Shown: positions 33,664 through 44,610 of the stretch, piece by piece
Numbering within the stretch: position 1 is the stretch's first letter
How the letters are laid out: every line of letters begins with the position of its first letter
Assembly: GCF_003252755.1 (NCBI RefSeq)
Contig: NZ_QEPT01000001.1
Coordinates: 248,001 to 312,000 of the forward strand
Reading direction: 5' to 3'
Origin: Haemophilus parainfluenzae
GTDB taxonomy: Bacteria; Pseudomonadota; Gammaproteobacteria; Enterobacterales; Pasteurellaceae
DNA length: 64,000 nt
Notes under the pieces: model-generated
Told to the model about the DNA's origin: nothing
Databases searched by the model: none
What the model saw: only the letters and a program-made list of their open reading frames with translations
Made by a program: the position numbers and the translations under genes

Positions 33664-34899
33664 TTACAAATCTTTACAGTTTGCTATTTTTATAACCACT
33701 TCGACGGCTTTTTCCATCCCTTCAAGGGTCACTAATTCATGTTTGCTATGGAAATTATAGCCACCAGTAAAGATATTTGGACAAGCTAAGCCTTTTTCCG
33801 CTAAAAATGCCCCGTCGGTTCCACCCCGTATTGGTTTGTGATTTGGTGTTATACCACAAGCTTTCATTGCCGCATCCGCGAGCTTAATCGCCTGTGGGAC
33901 ATTTTTGACTGTGTCATACATATTTTTATAACTGTCTTCAATCACACATTCCACAGGGTCTTTTAGGCTTTTCTCTCTATTAAATTTTTCCACCAGTTGA
34001 TAAATAAACGCCTTGCGTTGCTCAAAATTAGCTTGGTCAAAATCTCGAATCAGATAATGTAATTCAACTTTCTCAATATCCCCTTTAAAATCATCTAAAT
34101 GGAAAAACCCCTCTTTTCCTGATGTTTTTTCGGGAACATCATCTTTTGGAAAGCCTTGTTGAAACTGACAAGCTAACGTAAGCGCATTCACTAATTTGTT
34201 TTTCGCATAACCAGGGTGAATTCCCCGTCCTTTAAAGGTGATTTTTGCCGTTGCCGCATTAAAATTCTCATACTCGAGCTCACCCACTTCCCCACCATCA
34301 ATGGTATATGCCCAATCACAAGGGAAATCGTCTAATGGAAAATAATGCATCCCTAAACCAATTTCTTCGTCAGGCGTAAATGCCACTCGAATATTGCAAT
34401 GTGGGATATTTTCCTGTTGTAAGACAGAAAGTACGGTCATGATTTCTGCGATTCCAGCTTTATTATCCGCACCAAGTAAAGTGGTTCCATCTGTCACAAT
34501 CAAGGTTTTGCCAATAAGCTGGTGTAAAAATGGATAATACACAGGGCTAATAAATTCTTCCCCTAAACCTAATGCGATATCTCCTCCCCGATAATTTGCA
34601 ATCACTTCGGGTTGAACATTTTTACCGCTACATTGTGGTGAGGTATCAAGATGGGAAATAAAACCAATAGTGTGTGTTAAATCAGGATGATTTGAGGGTA
34701 AATAAGCCGTGACGACGGCATGCTTTGTCACATTAACATCTTGTAAACCTAGTTCAATTAATTCCCGCTGCAAATGCAAAGCTAATTTCATTTGTCCTGG
34801 CGAACTTGGAGAATGTTTTGCAGACGATTTAGATTGCGTATCAAACGCGACATAAGTTAAAAATCGCTGTAATAATTCATTGTCATTATGTTCTTCCAT
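33664..34899 (-). CDS. pepT: Peptidase T (tripeptide aminopeptidase)
   Basis: A 411-residue M20 zinc peptidase removing N-terminal residues from tripeptides. Metal and catalytic motifs: FISHLDTSPQCSG, LLGADNKAGIAEIM, FTPDEEIGLGMHYF, TIDGGEVGELE and FHSKHELVTLE. Length matches E. coli PepT (408). Ribosome site AAAGGAG precedes it. A perfect 15-bp palindrome lies just upstream (34921-34935) and may be regulatory. It is divergent from the pot operon. Confidence 0.96.
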   Translation of the reverse strand: MEEHNDNELLQRFLTYVAFDTQSKSSAKHSPSSPGQMKLALHLQRELIELGLQDVNVTKHAVVTAYLPSNHPDLTHTIGFISHLDTSPQCSGKNVQPEVIANYRGGDIALGLGEEFISPVYYPFLHQLIGKTLIVTDGTTLLGADNKAGIAEIMTVLSVLQQENIPHCNIRVAFTPDEEIGLGMHYFPLDDFPCDWAYTIDGGEVGELEYENFNAATAKITFKGRGIHPGYAKNKLVNALTLACQFQQGFPKDDVPEKTSGKEGFFHLDDFKGDIEKVELHYLIRDFDQANFEQRKAFIYQLVEKFNREKSLKDPVECVIEDSYKNMYDTVKNVPQAIKLADAAMKACGITPNHKPIRGGTDGAFLAEKGLACPNIFTGGYNFHSKHELVTLEGMEKAVEVVIKIANCKDL

Positions 34900-34920
34900 T
34901 TTAAAATTCTCCTTTATATT

Positions 34921-34935
34921 GGATTAGTCTAATCC
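34921..34935. promoter_or_regulatory. Palindrome upstream of pepT
   Basis: GGATTAG-T-CTAATCC is a perfect dyad 22 bp before the pepT ATG. Size and placement fit an operator, but no known regulator was recognised. Confidence 0.35.
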
Positions 34936-35176
34936 TAAAATTCGTTACAGTTCTTGATATATAACAAGAAAGTGAAGAGTTATAAAATTTTCTGACAAAA
35001 GTGCGGTCAAATTTTCGATAAATTTTTTCCTAAAAACACGATTAAATCCTTTTCATCATTAACAATTCGCTATATCATATCTGCTCAATTTTATGTCGCC
35101 CCTGCATCATTTTTTGCAGGTTTATTTCTACTCAGTACCAATCAAATTGGTGAAATTAGGGAGAAAACCAAAGCTA

Positions 35177-36295
35177 GTGGAAAATCTGGTTCAAAACAAG
35201 CCGATTATTGAGCTTCGTTCTATCAAAAAATCCTATGGTTCTAACACAATTATTAATGATTTTAATCTAACCATTAATAACGGTGAATTCGTCACAATTC
35301 TTGGCCCATCCGGCTGTGGTAAAACTACAGTATTGCGTTTATTAGCGGGTTTAGAAGAGTTAGATGAAGGTCATATTATTTTGGACGGTGAAGATATTAC
35401 TAATGTTCCGGCAGAAAAACGCCACATTAACACCGTATTCCAAAGTTATGCGTTATTCCCGCATATGACTATTTTTGATAACGTGGCTTTTGGTTTGCGT
35501 ATGCAAAAAGTGGCAGAAAGTGAAATTAAACCTCGCGTTCTGGATGCATTGCGTATGGTGCAATTAGAGGAAATGGCCGACCGTAAACCAGCTCAACTTT
35601 CTGGTGGTCAGCAACAACGTATCGCGATTGCTCGTGCTGTTGTGAATAAGCCAAAAGTGTTGCTACTTGATGAATCTTTATCTGCGCTGGATTATAAGTT
35701 ACGTAAACAAATGCAAAATGAACTTAAACAATTACAGCGTCAACTTGGTATTACCTTTATTTTCGTTACCCATGATCAAGAAGAAGCGATCACCATGTCT
35801 GACCGTATCGTCTTATTACGTAAAGGTAAAATTGCACAAGATGGTTCACCACGTGAAATCTATGAAGATCCAGCTAACCTATTCGTCGCTCGCTTCATTG
35901 GTGAAATCAACGTATTTGATGCAACTGTCATTGAGCGTAAATCTGATGATGAGCTACTTGCTAACGTAGAAGGTCGTGTATGTGATATTCACACCAGTAT
36001 CTCTGCTGAAAAAGGTCAAAAATTGCAAGTATTATTACGCCCAGAAGATATTGTGATTGAGGAGCTTGACGAAAATGAACACTCAAATGCAATTATTGGC
36101 CGTATTGTGGATCGTACCTATAAAGGGATGACACTTGAGTCTACAGTAGAATTTGATCACAACGGTAAACGCGTATTAGTGAGTGAATTCTTTAACGAAG
36201 ATGACCCGCATATGGATCACAGTGTTGGTCAACGTGTAGGTATTACATGGCACGAAGGTTGGGAGGTTGTACTCAACGATGAAGATAATCAATAA
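35177..36295 (+). CDS. potA: Spermidine/putrescine ABC transporter ATPase
   Basis: A 372-residue ATPase from GTG 35177 (preferred to an ATG at 35093; AGGGAG lies upstream and 372 aa is the usual Haemophilus length). Walker [10 protein letters not shown], signature LSGGQQQR, Walker [13 protein letters not shown] and H-loop FVTHDQEEA are present. A C-terminal TOBE-like regulatory domain follows. It powers polyamine uptake with PotB, PotC and PotD. It overlaps potB by 17 bp. Confidence 0.95.
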   Translation: MENLVQNKPIIELRSIKKSYGSNTIINDFNLTINNGEFVTILGPSGCGKTTVLRLLAGLEELDEGHIILDGEDITNVPAEKRHINTVFQSYALFPHMTIFDNVAFGLRMQKVAESEIKPRVLDALRMVQLEEMADRKPAQLSGGQQQRIAIARAVVNKPKVLLLDESLSALDYKLRKQMQNELKQLQRQLGITFIFVTHDQEEAITMSDRIVLLRKGKIAQDGSPREIYEDPANLFVARFIGEINVFDATVIERKSDDELLANVEGRVCDIHTSISAEKGQKLQVLLRPEDIVIEELDENEHSNAIIGRIVDRTYKGMTLESTVEFDHNGKRVLVSEFFNEDDPHMDHSVGQRVGITWHEGWEVVLNDEDNQ

Positions 36296-37139
36296 TAAAT
36301 TCCAGAAAATTACTGTTGCAATTATCTTCAGTTGGTTAATCTTCTTTGTGCTAATTCCAAACTTATTGGTTTTAACCGTAAGTTTTTTAACCCGAGATGG
36401 TAGCGACTTTTATGCTTTGCCATTTACTTTAGATAACTACACGAACCTGTTTAATCCACTTTATGCGCAGGTAGTGTGGAACTCATTGTATATGTCTGGC
36501 ATCGCGACGATTATTTGCTTACTCATTGGCTATCCATTTGCCTTTATGATCAGCAAAATTAATCCAAAATATCGTCCATTTTTGTTGTTCCTCGTGGTAT
36601 TACCATTCTGGACAAACTCACTTATTCGTATCTATGGGATGAAAGTATTCCTTGGTGTGAAAGGTGTGTTAAATACCATGTTAATGGATATGGGCATTTT
36701 AAGTGAGCCTATTCGTATTTTAAATACCGAAGTAGCTGTAATCATTGGTTTAGTTTATCTCCTTTTACCATTTATGATTCTACCGCTCTACTCTGCTATT
36801 GAAAAATTAGACGGACGTTTATTAGAAGCGGCAAGAGACTTAGGTGCTAATGCTGTTCAACGTTTTTTCCGCGTTATTTTGCCACTAACCATGCCAGGTA
36901 TTGTTGCAGGTTGTTTATTAGTATTACTACCAGCAATGGGGATGTTCTATGTAGCAGACTTACTTGGTGGTGCGAAAGTATTATTAGTTGGTAACGTGAT
37001 TAAGAGTGAATTCTTAATTTCCCGTAACTGGCCATTCGGTTCGGCAATCAGCATCGGTTTAACCATTTTAATGGCATTGTTGATTTTCGTTTACTATCGT
37101 GCAAATAAATTGTTGAATAAGAAAGTGGAGTTAGAATAA
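36279..37139 (+). CDS. potB: Spermidine/putrescine permease PotB
   Basis: A 286-residue inner-membrane permease from ATG 36279, within the end of potA; GGGAGG is 12 bases upstream. Six membrane helices are visible. The EAA loop for contact with PotA is [20 protein letters not shown]. It forms the channel with PotC. The stop overlaps the potC ATG by one base. Confidence 0.95.
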   Translation: MKIINNKFQKITVAIIFSWLIFFVLIPNLLVLTVSFLTRDGSDFYALPFTLDNYTNLFNPLYAQVVWNSLYMSGIATIICLLIGYPFAFMISKINPKYRPFLLFLVVLPFWTNSLIRIYGMKVFLGVKGVLNTMLMDMGILSEPIRILNTEVAVIIGLVYLLLPFMILPLYSAIEKLDGRLLEAARDLGANAVQRFFRVILPLTMPGIVAGCLLVLLPAMGMFYVADLLGGAKVLLVGNVIKSEFLISRNWPFGSAISIGLTILMALLIFVYYRANKLLNKKVELE

Positions 37140-37909
37140 TGAGTCGTTTACTGCGTAATATTTTTATGTTTGTGGTATACGCTTATTTGTATATCCCAAT
37201 TATTATTTTGGTGACTAACTCCTTCAACGAAGACCGTTATGGTTTAAGTTGGAAAGGTTTTAGTTGGAACTGGTATGAGCGTTTATTTAATAACGATACC
37301 TTAATCCAAGCTGCGTTCCACTCTGTCACTATTGCTTTCTTTGCCGCAACGTTAGCGACTATTGTGGGTGGTTTAACTGCTATCGCGCTTTACCGCTATC
37401 GTTTCCGCGGTAAACAAGCCGTAAGCGGTATGTTATTTATCGTCATGATGTCTCCAGATATCGTAATGGCGGTTTCTCTACTTGCCTTATTCATGGTTGT
37501 AGGGATTTCGTTAGGTTTCTGGTCATTACTATTGGCGCACGTAACATTCTGTCTACCTTATGTTACCGTGACAATTTTCTCTCGCTTAAATGGCTTTGAT
37601 GCAAGAATGCTTGAAGCAGCAAAAGATTTAGGTGCTAGCGAAGTCACTATTTTACGTAAAATTATCCTACCACTTGCTTTACCCGCGGTAGTATCAGGTT
37701 GGTTATTAAGCTTTACTATTTCATTAGATGATGTTGTTGTATCCTCTTTCGTAAGTGGTGTAAGCTATGAGATCCTACCATTGCGTATCTTCTCACTTGT
37801 AAAAACAGGGGTAACACCGGAAGTAAATGCGTTAGCAACGATTATGATCGTGCTTTCATTAGGATTAGTAATTTTAAGTCAATTAGTTACACGCAAAAAT
37901 AATCATTAA
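37139..37909 (+). CDS. potC: Spermidine/putrescine permease PotC
   Basis: A 256-residue permease with six membrane helices. The EAA loop is EAAKDLGASEVTILRKIILP. It is coupled to potB by a TAATG overlap. A strong hairpin follows before potD, so potABC may be transcribed in excess of, or apart from, potD. Confidence 0.95.
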   Translation: MSRLLRNIFMFVVYAYLYIPIIILVTNSFNEDRYGLSWKGFSWNWYERLFNNDTLIQAAFHSVTIAFFAATLATIVGGLTAIALYRYRFRGKQAVSGMLFIVMMSPDIVMAVSLLALFMVVGISLGFWSLLLAHVTFCLPYVTVTIFSRLNGFDARMLEAAKDLGASEVTILRKIILPLALPAVVSGWLLSFTISLDDVVVSSFVSGVSYEILPLRIFSLVKTGVTPEVNALATIMIVLSLGLVILSQLVTRKNNH

Positions 37910-37948
37910 ACATTGATATAAAAAGGTTTCACAAATCTTTTAAGATCA

Positions 37949-37990
37949 AATAAAATACGCCTTGACGCACAATCAAGGCGTTTTTTTATA
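37949..37990 (+). terminator. Hairpin terminator between potC and potD
   Basis: Stem CGCCTTGA / TCAAGGCG followed by seven Ts. A second small dyad (CCTGCATTAATGCAGG) comes just after. This should reduce read-through from potC into potD. Confidence 0.8.
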
Positions 37991-38043
37991 CCTGCATTAA
38001 TGCAGGTGGTTTTTTACCCCTCTTTTACGGAGAACAAACAAAA

Positions 38044-39126
38044 ATGAAAAAATTTGCAGGTTTGCTTACTGCCGGTTTAGTTGCCGCTACATTAACTGCT
38101 TGTAACGACAAAGAAGCCAAGTCTGATGCAACAAAAGCACAGGCTCCAGCAAATAATACTGTGTACTTATATACTTGGACTGAATACGTACCAGATGGTC
38201 TTTTAGATGACTTCACAAAAGAAACTGGTATCAAAGTTATTGTAGCAAGTCTTGAATCTAATGAGACGATGTATGCCAAAATGAAAACCCAAGGTGATGC
38301 AGGCGGTTATGATGTTATTGCACCATCTAACTACTTCGTATCTAAAATGGCACGCGAAGGAATGCTACAAGAATTAGATCACAGTAAATTACCTGTTATC
38401 AAAGAATTAGACCCTGATTGGCTCAACAAACCTTATGACAAAGGCAATAAATACTCACTTCCTCAGTTGTTAGGTGCGCCAGGTATTGCATTTAATACCA
38501 ATACCTATAAAGGTTCTGACTTCACTTCTTGGGGCGATTTCTGGAAACCAGAATATGCAAACAAAATCCAATTATTGGATGATGCGCGTGAAGTATTCAA
38601 TATTGCATTATTAAAAATTGGTCAAGATCCAAACACCAAAGATCCTGCAATTATCAAGCAAGCTTATGAAGAGTTATTGAAATTACGTCCAAACGTACTT
38701 TCTTTCAATTCTGATAACCCTGCAAACTCATTCATCTCTGGTGAAGTAGAATTAGGTCAGTTATGGAATGGTTCTGTGCGTATCGCGAAAAAAGAACAAG
38801 CTCCATTAAATATGGTGTTCCCAAAAGAAGGTCCTGTTCTTTGGGTTGATACTTTAGCTATTCCTAAAACTTCTAAAAACCCAGATGGTGCACACAAGTT
38901 AATTAACTACTTGCTAGGTGCAAAAGCGGCGGAAAAATTGACTTTAGCGATCGGTTACCCTACAGCTAACCTTGAAGCGAAAAAAGTACTTCCAAAAGAA
39001 ATCACTGAAGATCCATCAATTTATCCAACAGCTGAAATTCTTCAAAAAAGCCACTGGCAAGATGATGTAGGTGATGCGATTCAATATTACGAACAGTATT
39101 ACCAAGAGTTAAAAGCAGCAAAATAA
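38044..39126 (+). CDS. potD: Polyamine-binding protein PotD
   Basis: A 360-residue periplasmic binding protein. The N-terminus is a lipoprotein signal (LTAGLVAATLTACND, Cys20), so it is probably membrane tethered rather than soluble as in E. coli. The binding-lobe segments YLYTWTEYVPDGLLDDF, DVIAPSNYFVSKM and VELGQLWNGSV match PotD. It delivers spermidine or putrescine to PotBC. It has its own ribosome site (ACGGAGAA) after a terminator. Confidence 0.95.
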   Translation: MKKFAGLLTAGLVAATLTACNDKEAKSDATKAQAPANNTVYLYTWTEYVPDGLLDDFTKETGIKVIVASLESNETMYAKMKTQGDAGGYDVIAPSNYFVSKMAREGMLQELDHSKLPVIKELDPDWLNKPYDKGNKYSLPQLLGAPGIAFNTNTYKGSDFTSWGDFWKPEYANKIQLLDDAREVFNIALLKIGQDPNTKDPAIIKQAYEELLKLRPNVLSFNSDNPANSFISGEVELGQLWNGSVRIAKKEQAPLNMVFPKEGPVLWVDTLAIPKTSKNPDGAHKLINYLLGAKAAEKLTLAIGYPTANLEAKKVLPKEITEDPSIYPTAEILQKSHWQDDVGDAIQYYEQYYQELKAAK

Positions 39127-39143
39127 TGCGTTTTTAAGTGATA

Positions 39144-39180
39144 ACAAAAAGTGCGGCCAAACTTAGCCGCACTTTTTTAT
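39144..39180. terminator. Bidirectional terminator, potD and rarA
   Basis: AAAGTGCGGC and GCCGCACTTT, variant uptake signals, form the stem with T-runs on both sides between convergent genes. Confidence 0.8.
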
Positions 39181-39199
39181 ATTTACCATACTAGAAAAA

Positions 39200-40540
39200 T
39201 TATTTATAGCGTTTTTTTGATGCGTTTTTATCTTGCTCTTGTAAACGCTCAAGCTTTTCTTTAATTTGAATTTCCATACCACGGTTAGTTGGGAAATAAT
39301 ATTGAGTATCTTTCAGTTCTGGTGGGAAGTAATTTTCTCCAGCGGCATAAGCATTAGGTTCATCATGTGCATAACGATATTCAGCGCCATAGCCCAATTC
39401 TTTCATTAAAGCCGTTGGCGCATTACGTAAATGAGGCGGTACATCAAAATCAGGAAACTCTTTTGCATGTTGTTTTGCCGCATTAAATGCGTTGTAAACC
39501 GCATTACTCTTCGGTGCTACAGCCAAATAAATAATGGCTTGCGCAATAGCTCGCTCTCCTTCATAAGCGCCCACTCTCGTAAAACAATCCCAAGCCGCTA
39601 GAGCCACTTGCATTGCGCGAGGATCGGCATTACCCACATCTTCTGAGGCAATCGCTAATAAACGTCGTGCTACATAAAGGGGATCTCCACCGGCTGTGAT
39701 AATTCGTGCATACCAATAAAGTGCTGCATCTGCTGCTGAACCTCGAATTGATTTATGTAAAGCAGAAATCAAATCATAAAAACGATCGCCTTGTTTATCA
39801 AAACGCGCTTGTCGTTCACCTAATACTTCTTTCAACAAAGTGCGGTCTAATTTCTTACCGTTTTCGGTGTCAGAAGCCATGTCTACCATCAGTTCAAGAC
39901 AATTTAAAGCCAGGCGAGCATCACCATTCACATATTCAGCTAAAACCTGTAGCAAATTCTCTTCTAAAACTAAACGCTCTTTACCTAATCCTCGCTCAGG
40001 ATCAGAAATGGCTTGTTGCAGAACTTGTTCGATTTCAGCCACTGTCAATGATTTAAGGAGATAAACTCTCGCACGAGAAAGCAATGCATTATTTAATTCA
40101 AAGGAAGGATTTTCCGTTGTTGCACCAATAAAAATAATCGTACCATCTTCAATATGGGGTAAAAACGCATCTTGTTGGCTTTTGTTAAAGCGATGCACTT
40201 CATCCACAAATAAAATCGTTTGGCGATCTGCAAGTCGATTTTGTTTCGCGCGCTCAATTGATTCTCGAATTTCTTTCACGCCGCTTGTTACCGCGGAAAT
40301 TCGTTCAACTTCTGCATTGATGCGCTGAGCTATAATTTCCGCCAGTGTTGTTTTACCTGTACCCGGCGGTCCCCACAGAATCATAGAATGAACATGCCCC
40401 GCTTGAATTGCTTTACGAAGCGGCTTTCCTTCCCCAAGTAAGTGCGTCTGCCCATAATATTGTTCCAAATTAGTTGGGCGCATACGGGCGGCTAAAGGGC
40501 GAAAGTCATTTTCAGCAAAATCAAAATTAAGATTAGACAT
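39200..40540 (-). CDS. rarA: Replication-associated recombination ATPase RarA
   Basis: A 446-residue AAA+ ATPase of the MgsA/RarA/WRNIP1 family. Walker [16 protein letters not shown], Walker [21 protein letters not shown] and sensor 1 [12 protein letters not shown] are clear. It acts at stalled forks with SSB. It lies downstream of lolA, the same order as E. coli lrp-ftsK-lolA-rarA, though a terminator-like hairpin separates it from lolA. Confidence 0.96.
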   Translation of the reverse strand: MSNLNFDFAENDFRPLAARMRPTNLEQYYGQTHLLGEGKPLRKAIQAGHVHSMILWGPPGTGKTTLAEIIAQRINAEVERISAVTSGVKEIRESIERAKQNRLADRQTILFVDEVHRFNKSQQDAFLPHIEDGTIIFIGATTENPSFELNNALLSRARVYLLKSLTVAEIEQVLQQAISDPERGLGKERLVLEENLLQVLAEYVNGDARLALNCLELMVDMASDTENGKKLDRTLLKEVLGERQARFDKQGDRFYDLISALHKSIRGSAADAALYWYARIITAGGDPLYVARRLLAIASEDVGNADPRAMQVALAAWDCFTRVGAYEGERAIAQAIIYLAVAPKSNAVYNAFNAAKQHAKEFPDFDVPPHLRNAPTALMKELGYGAEYRYAHDEPNAYAAGENYFPPELKDTQYYFPTNRGMEIQIKEKLERLQEQDKNASKKRYK

Positions 40541-40558
40541 ATTCTTTCCTTAATAAGC

Positions 40559-40590
40559 AAAAGGTGTGAAGATTATCATTCACACCTTAT
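40559..40590 (-). terminator. Hairpin after lolA
   Basis: AAGGTGTGA and TCACACCTT form a stem; on the minus strand it is followed by TTGC after TTTT. It may be a partial terminator before rarA. Confidence 0.6.
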
Positions 40591-40593
40591 GGA

Positions 40594-41220
40594 TTATTTT
40601 TTACCTTTACGTTGGTCATCCAATTCCACGCCTTTTGGTATGCTAAATTGGAATAAGCTATCAGCTAGTGTTTGATTTGTAATGTTACGCAACACATAAA
40701 GATTGGTTTGACCATCTTTTTCTGTGGTGCTGAAATTTTTTAACACACCATTTGTATCTACACGAATATCAAATTGTTTAATATTGCTATTTTTCGCCTT
40801 CGGTTTTAACACAAAGGTATCCGCATTCTGCGTCACTGAATACTGATTCCAGTGGCTTTTATCGTTACTGGTTAAAAGGACGAAAGGGGTATTATTTACC
40901 GCATCCTTCACCCATTGAGCTGTCACTTGTTGTACGAATGGATCGTAATACCAAAGGGTTTTACCATCTGCAATAATTTGTGTTTCTTGCGGTGATTTGG
41001 TATCCATACGGAAAAGATTTGGACGTTTAATTTGAAGTTTTCCACTTCCTTGTTGGACGTTTTTACCGCCAACAGAGGTCACAGTTTGAGCAAAATCAGC
41101 ACTCAATACAGTCACTTGATTTAAGCGATTTTGCAACTCATCTGCCGCATCGGCAAAAGCAAAACTACTTGCGCTTAAAAGTGCTGTAAGTGCGGTCATT
41201 TTTAATAATGTTTTTTTCAT
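40594..41220 (-). CDS. lolA: Outer-membrane lipoprotein carrier LolA
   Basis: A 208-residue periplasmic chaperone with signal peptide ([14 protein letters not shown], cleavage after FAFA). Typical segments are [33 protein letters not shown] and [12 protein letters not shown]. It takes lipoproteins from LolCDE to LolB; lolB is also in this window at 51210. It lies 36 bp after ftsK. Confidence 0.95.
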   Translation of the reverse strand: MKKTLLKMTALTALLSASSFAFADAADELQNRLNQVTVLSADFAQTVTSVGGKNVQQGSGKLQIKRPNLFRMDTKSPQETQIIADGKTLWYYDPFVQQVTAQWVKDAVNNTPFVLLTSNDKSHWNQYSVTQNADTFVLKPKAKNSNIKQFDIRVDTNGVLKNFSTTEKDGQTNLYVLRNITNQTLADSLFQFSIPKGVELDDQRKGKK

Positions 41221-41256
41221 TCTACTTTCCTTTTTGTAAAGTGAAACTTAAGAGAA

Positions 41257-44046
41257 TTAATATTCGGAACGTCGAGCTAAAATTTCTCGTTTTCCATTTT
41301 TCATTGGGCCTAAAATACCTTGTTCTTCCAGCTGATCCATAATTCGAGCTGCTCGGTTAAACCCAACACTAAATTTACGTTGAACATAAGAAGTCGATGT
41401 ATTGCCTGTGCTTAAGACAAACTCAACAACGTCATCAAATAATGCATCAAGATCGCCACTACTTGTCGTTGATTTCTCACCTGAGTCTTCATCATCCGCG
41501 CCATCTAAAATGCCATCAATATAATTTGGTTTACCACGTGCACGCCAATCATCTGCTACACGTGCCACCTCATCATCACTCATAAAGGCACCGTGTACTC
41601 GAACAAGATCCGAAGAACCTTGACCTGAATATAACATATCACCACGGCCCAATAAGGCTTCTGCTCCGCCCTGATCCAGAATCGTTCTAGAGTCAATTTT
41701 GCTTGCCACAGTAAAGGCAATACGGCTTGGAATATTAGCTTTAATTAACCCGGTAATGACATCTACTGAAGGACGTTGTGTTGCTAAAATCAGGTGAATA
41801 CCAATTGCACGGGCTTTTTGTGCTAAGCGAGCAATTAACTCTTCAATTTGTTTGCCTGCAACCATCATTAAGTCAGCAAACTCATCAACGATCACGACAA
41901 TATAACTCAATTTTTCTAATGGAGGCGGCATCTTATCCATTGTATCACCAGGTTTCCAAATTGGATTTGGAATTGGCATATTGAGTTTTTCATATTCTTC
42001 AATTTTTTCGTTATACCCTTCAATGTTACGCACACGTAAGGCTGACAATAATTGATAACGACGTTCCATTTCTTCTACGCACCAACGCAATGCATTCGCC
42101 GCTTTTTTCATATCCGTCACTACAGGAGTAAGCAAGTGTGGAATATCGTTATAAATAGAAAGTTCAACCACTTTCGGGTCAATCATAATAAATTTCACTT
42201 CATCCGGTGTCACACGAAAAAGCAAACTTAAAATCATGGTATTCACACCAACAGATTTACCCGAGCCTGTTGAACCTGCAACAAGCAAGTGAGGCATTTT
42301 AGCCAAATCAACCACAACGGGTTTTCCACTAATATCTTTACCCAAAGCCATTGAAAGCAATGATGTTGAGGAACGGAATTCATTACTATCGAGCACATCA
42401 CGCAATGGCACTATTTGACGGTGTGCATTTGGCGTTTCAATACCAATATAAGGTTTGCCTGGAATCACTTCTGCTACACGGATCGCGCGGAACATTAACG
42501 CTCGAGCTAAATCGGTATCAATGCTTGTGACTTTTGATGCTTTTACACCCGGTTGTAATTCAAGCTCATAACGAGTGACCACTGGTCCTACTAATACATC
42601 TTGTACCGTTGCTTTGACATTAAAATTTTTTAATTGTTGTTCTATGCGTGCAGATGTGTCTAAAATTTCTTCACGCGTAATGTCTTGAGCCTGTGTAGGA
42701 CGATGCTCAAGTAGATCTAAACTTGGTAATGGTGTCGTTGGTTTTTCACGTTTATTCGTTGGTTGTTGGAATGCTGGATGAATAAGCGTATCAGAATACG
42801 GCTTATAGGTTGTTTCAGTTGCATTCTCAATATGAATTTCACGCTCTTTAGGTGCTGAAACTGCCGGTTCATTTAAGATCACTTTTAATGCATCTTCAGC
42901 ATTTGCAGCTTTTGCTCGTACTTCCATTTCTTGCAAACGCGCTTGCTCTTGTGCGGCAAACTGACGTGCTAATTCATCTTCTAAACCATCATTTTCTGAT
43001 TCTAAAGATTCATCATAAGTTGGATAAAGTGCGGTCGTATTTTCAGGTGTTTTAAGTGACACTTTTGGCATCACATTTTCTTCAAAAATGTCGTCTGACT
43101 CATCCACACTTTGATGATTCACTTGCGGATTTTTCCACGTGGCTGAAAAATCTTCTTTTGTCGGTAATTCAACAGAAGAAGCCGCAGAAATAGATACATT
43201 CGGTAAATTGTCTGATTCAACTGTGAAACCTTTAAACTTATCTTCTAATTTTTCAACATCTGCAGGCTCTGAAGCACTCGGTGAGGATAAACCACTGATA
43301 TTAATTAGCTGCTCAGGCTTAATAAAGGTATTTTCAGACTCATCCTCTTTTTTATCTTCTGCTGATTCTGTTTCCAATTGAGAATCAGAAAAAGTGAGTT
43401 GTTGAGGTGCCTCAATCACAATTTGTTCAAGATCATCTACAGAAGTATGCTCTGCATGCTCCTCTTCTGCAGGCTGATTTTTCATGGTTAGCCAATGATA
43501 GAATTTCACAATTAAACGAATTAATGATGCACCGGAACAGAAAATAAAGCCCACAACTGCACAGATAAAGCCCACTAAAATACAGCCAAACTTACCGAGC
43601 GTAGGGTATAAATTCACCACTAAACTCCCCCCAAACACGCCACCAGCTAGATAGTAGTTCGTATTTGAAAGCAACAAGGTTGCCATCATGGTTAAGCCCA
43701 CGATGAGAGCAATAAAGCCAAAGGAACGTAATGCAATTCGAGTTGCCGAGAGAGAATGAACCGCTTTGGTTTTCAGTAAATAAATCGGTACGATGAAAAT
43801 GACAAACGGAATAAGATGACCTACATAGCCGAGGAAAACAAAAAACGCATCAATTAGCCAAGCACCGAAAGCACCAGCTTTATTAATGGTTTCAGTTTGA
43901 AAACTTGCTGTAGACCAAGAGTTATCTAATGGCGTATAGCTTGACCATGCCACAATTAAATATAAACCTAAAAGTGCGGTCAATCCGAGTAATAATTCTG
44001 CTAAATATTGTTTCGGTGTAAATCGTTTTGTAATTCGTTTAATCAT
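41257..44046 (-). CDS. ftsK: DNA translocase FtsK
   Basis: A 929-residue divisome translocase. Four or five N-terminal membrane helices (to about 180) anchor it at the septum. A long acidic linker (about 190-440) is followed by the RecA-like motor with Walker A GSTGSGKSVGVNTM and Walker B YIVVIVDEFADLM. The C-terminal gamma domain (RKFSVGFNRAARIMDQLEEQ) reads KOPS sites. It is shorter than E. coli FtsK (1329) mainly in the linker. It begins 2 bp after lrp. Confidence 0.96.
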   Translation of the reverse strand: MIKRITKRFTPKQYLAELLLGLTALLGLYLIVAWSSYTPLDNSWSTASFQTETINKAGAFGAWLIDAFFVFLGYVGHLIPFVIFIVPIYLLKTKAVHSLSATRIALRSFGFIALIVGLTMMATLLLSNTNYYLAGGVFGGSLVVNLYPTLGKFGCILVGFICAVVGFIFCSGASLIRLIVKFYHWLTMKNQPAEEEHAEHTSVDDLEQIVIEAPQQLTFSDSQLETESAEDKKEDESENTFIKPEQLINISGLSSPSASEPADVEKLEDKFKGFTVESDNLPNVSISAASSVELPTKEDFSATWKNPQVNHQSVDESDDIFEENVMPKVSLKTPENTTALYPTYDESLESENDGLEDELARQFAAQEQARLQEMEVRAKAANAEDALKVILNEPAVSAPKEREIHIENATETTYKPYSDTLIHPAFQQPTNKREKPTTPLPSLDLLEHRPTQAQDITREEILDTSARIEQQLKNFNVKATVQDVLVGPVVTRYELELQPGVKASKVTSIDTDLARALMFRAIRVAEVIPGKPYIGIETPNAHRQIVPLRDVLDSNEFRSSTSLLSMALGKDISGKPVVVDLAKMPHLLVAGSTGSGKSVGVNTMILSLLFRVTPDEVKFIMIDPKVVELSIYNDIPHLLTPVVTDMKKAANALRWCVEEMERRYQLLSALRVRNIEGYNEKIEEYEKLNMPIPNPIWKPGDTMDKMPPPLEKLSYIVVIVDEFADLMMVAGKQIEELIARLAQKARAIGIHLILATQRPSVDVITGLIKANIPSRIAFTVASKIDSRTILDQGGAEALLGRGDMLYSGQGSSDLVRVHGAFMSDDEVARVADDWRARGKPNYIDGILDGADDEDSGEKSTTSSGDLDALFDDVVEFVLSTGNTSTSYVQRKFSVGFNRAARIMDQLEEQGILGPMKNGKREILARRSEY

Positions 44047-44048
44047 TT

Positions 44049-44528
44049 TTATTTTAGTACGAGATAATTAGTTTGTTTCACTTCTTCCATTACAACATAA
44101 GTTCGGGTGTCATTTACACCTGGTAAGCGCAATAATGTGGTACCCAATAATTTTCGATATGCGGCCATATCTGCTACACGTGTTTTGAGTAAATAATCGA
44201 AATCACCTGATACCAAATGACATTCAAGAATTTCATCAAGTGCTTGAATCGCGGCATTAAACTCTTCGAAAACATCAGGTTTACCTCGCACGAGCGTAAT
44301 CTCAACGATCACCAATAAAGGCGCATCCAGTAATTCAGGATTTAATAATGCACGATAGCCCATAATCACACCTTGTTTTTCTAAGCGTTTTACCCTTTCT
44401 AAACAAGGTGTTGGCGATAACCCAACTTTCTTTGATAAATCGATATTAGAGATTTTACCGTTGCGTTGTAATTCATTTAAGATTTTGATATCAATACTAT
44501 CCAACGCTTTATTTAATTTCTTTTCCAT
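44049..44528 (-). CDS. lrp: Leucine-responsive regulatory protein
   Basis: A 159-residue Lrp/AsnC regulator. The HTH is at about 14 to 60 (ILNELQRNGKISNIDLSKKV, GLSPTPCLERVKRLE). The C-terminal RAM domain includes CHLVSGDFDYLLKTRV, which binds leucine. E. coli Lrp has 164 aa. It is upstream of ftsK, 2 bp away, as one likely operon. Confidence 0.95.
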   Translation of the reverse strand: MEKKLNKALDSIDIKILNELQRNGKISNIDLSKKVGLSPTPCLERVKRLEKQGVIMGYRALLNPELLDAPLLVIVEITLVRGKPDVFEEFNAAIQALDEILECHLVSGDFDYLLKTRVADMAAYRKLLGTTLLRLPGVNDTRTYVVMEEVKQTNYLVLK

Positions 44529-44610
44529 AACCTTTCCTTATGTACGGCGCATATTCTATCTAATTTATCAAAAACTTTCAGTAATCAGACAACAATAGGA
44601 CAACGTTTTT

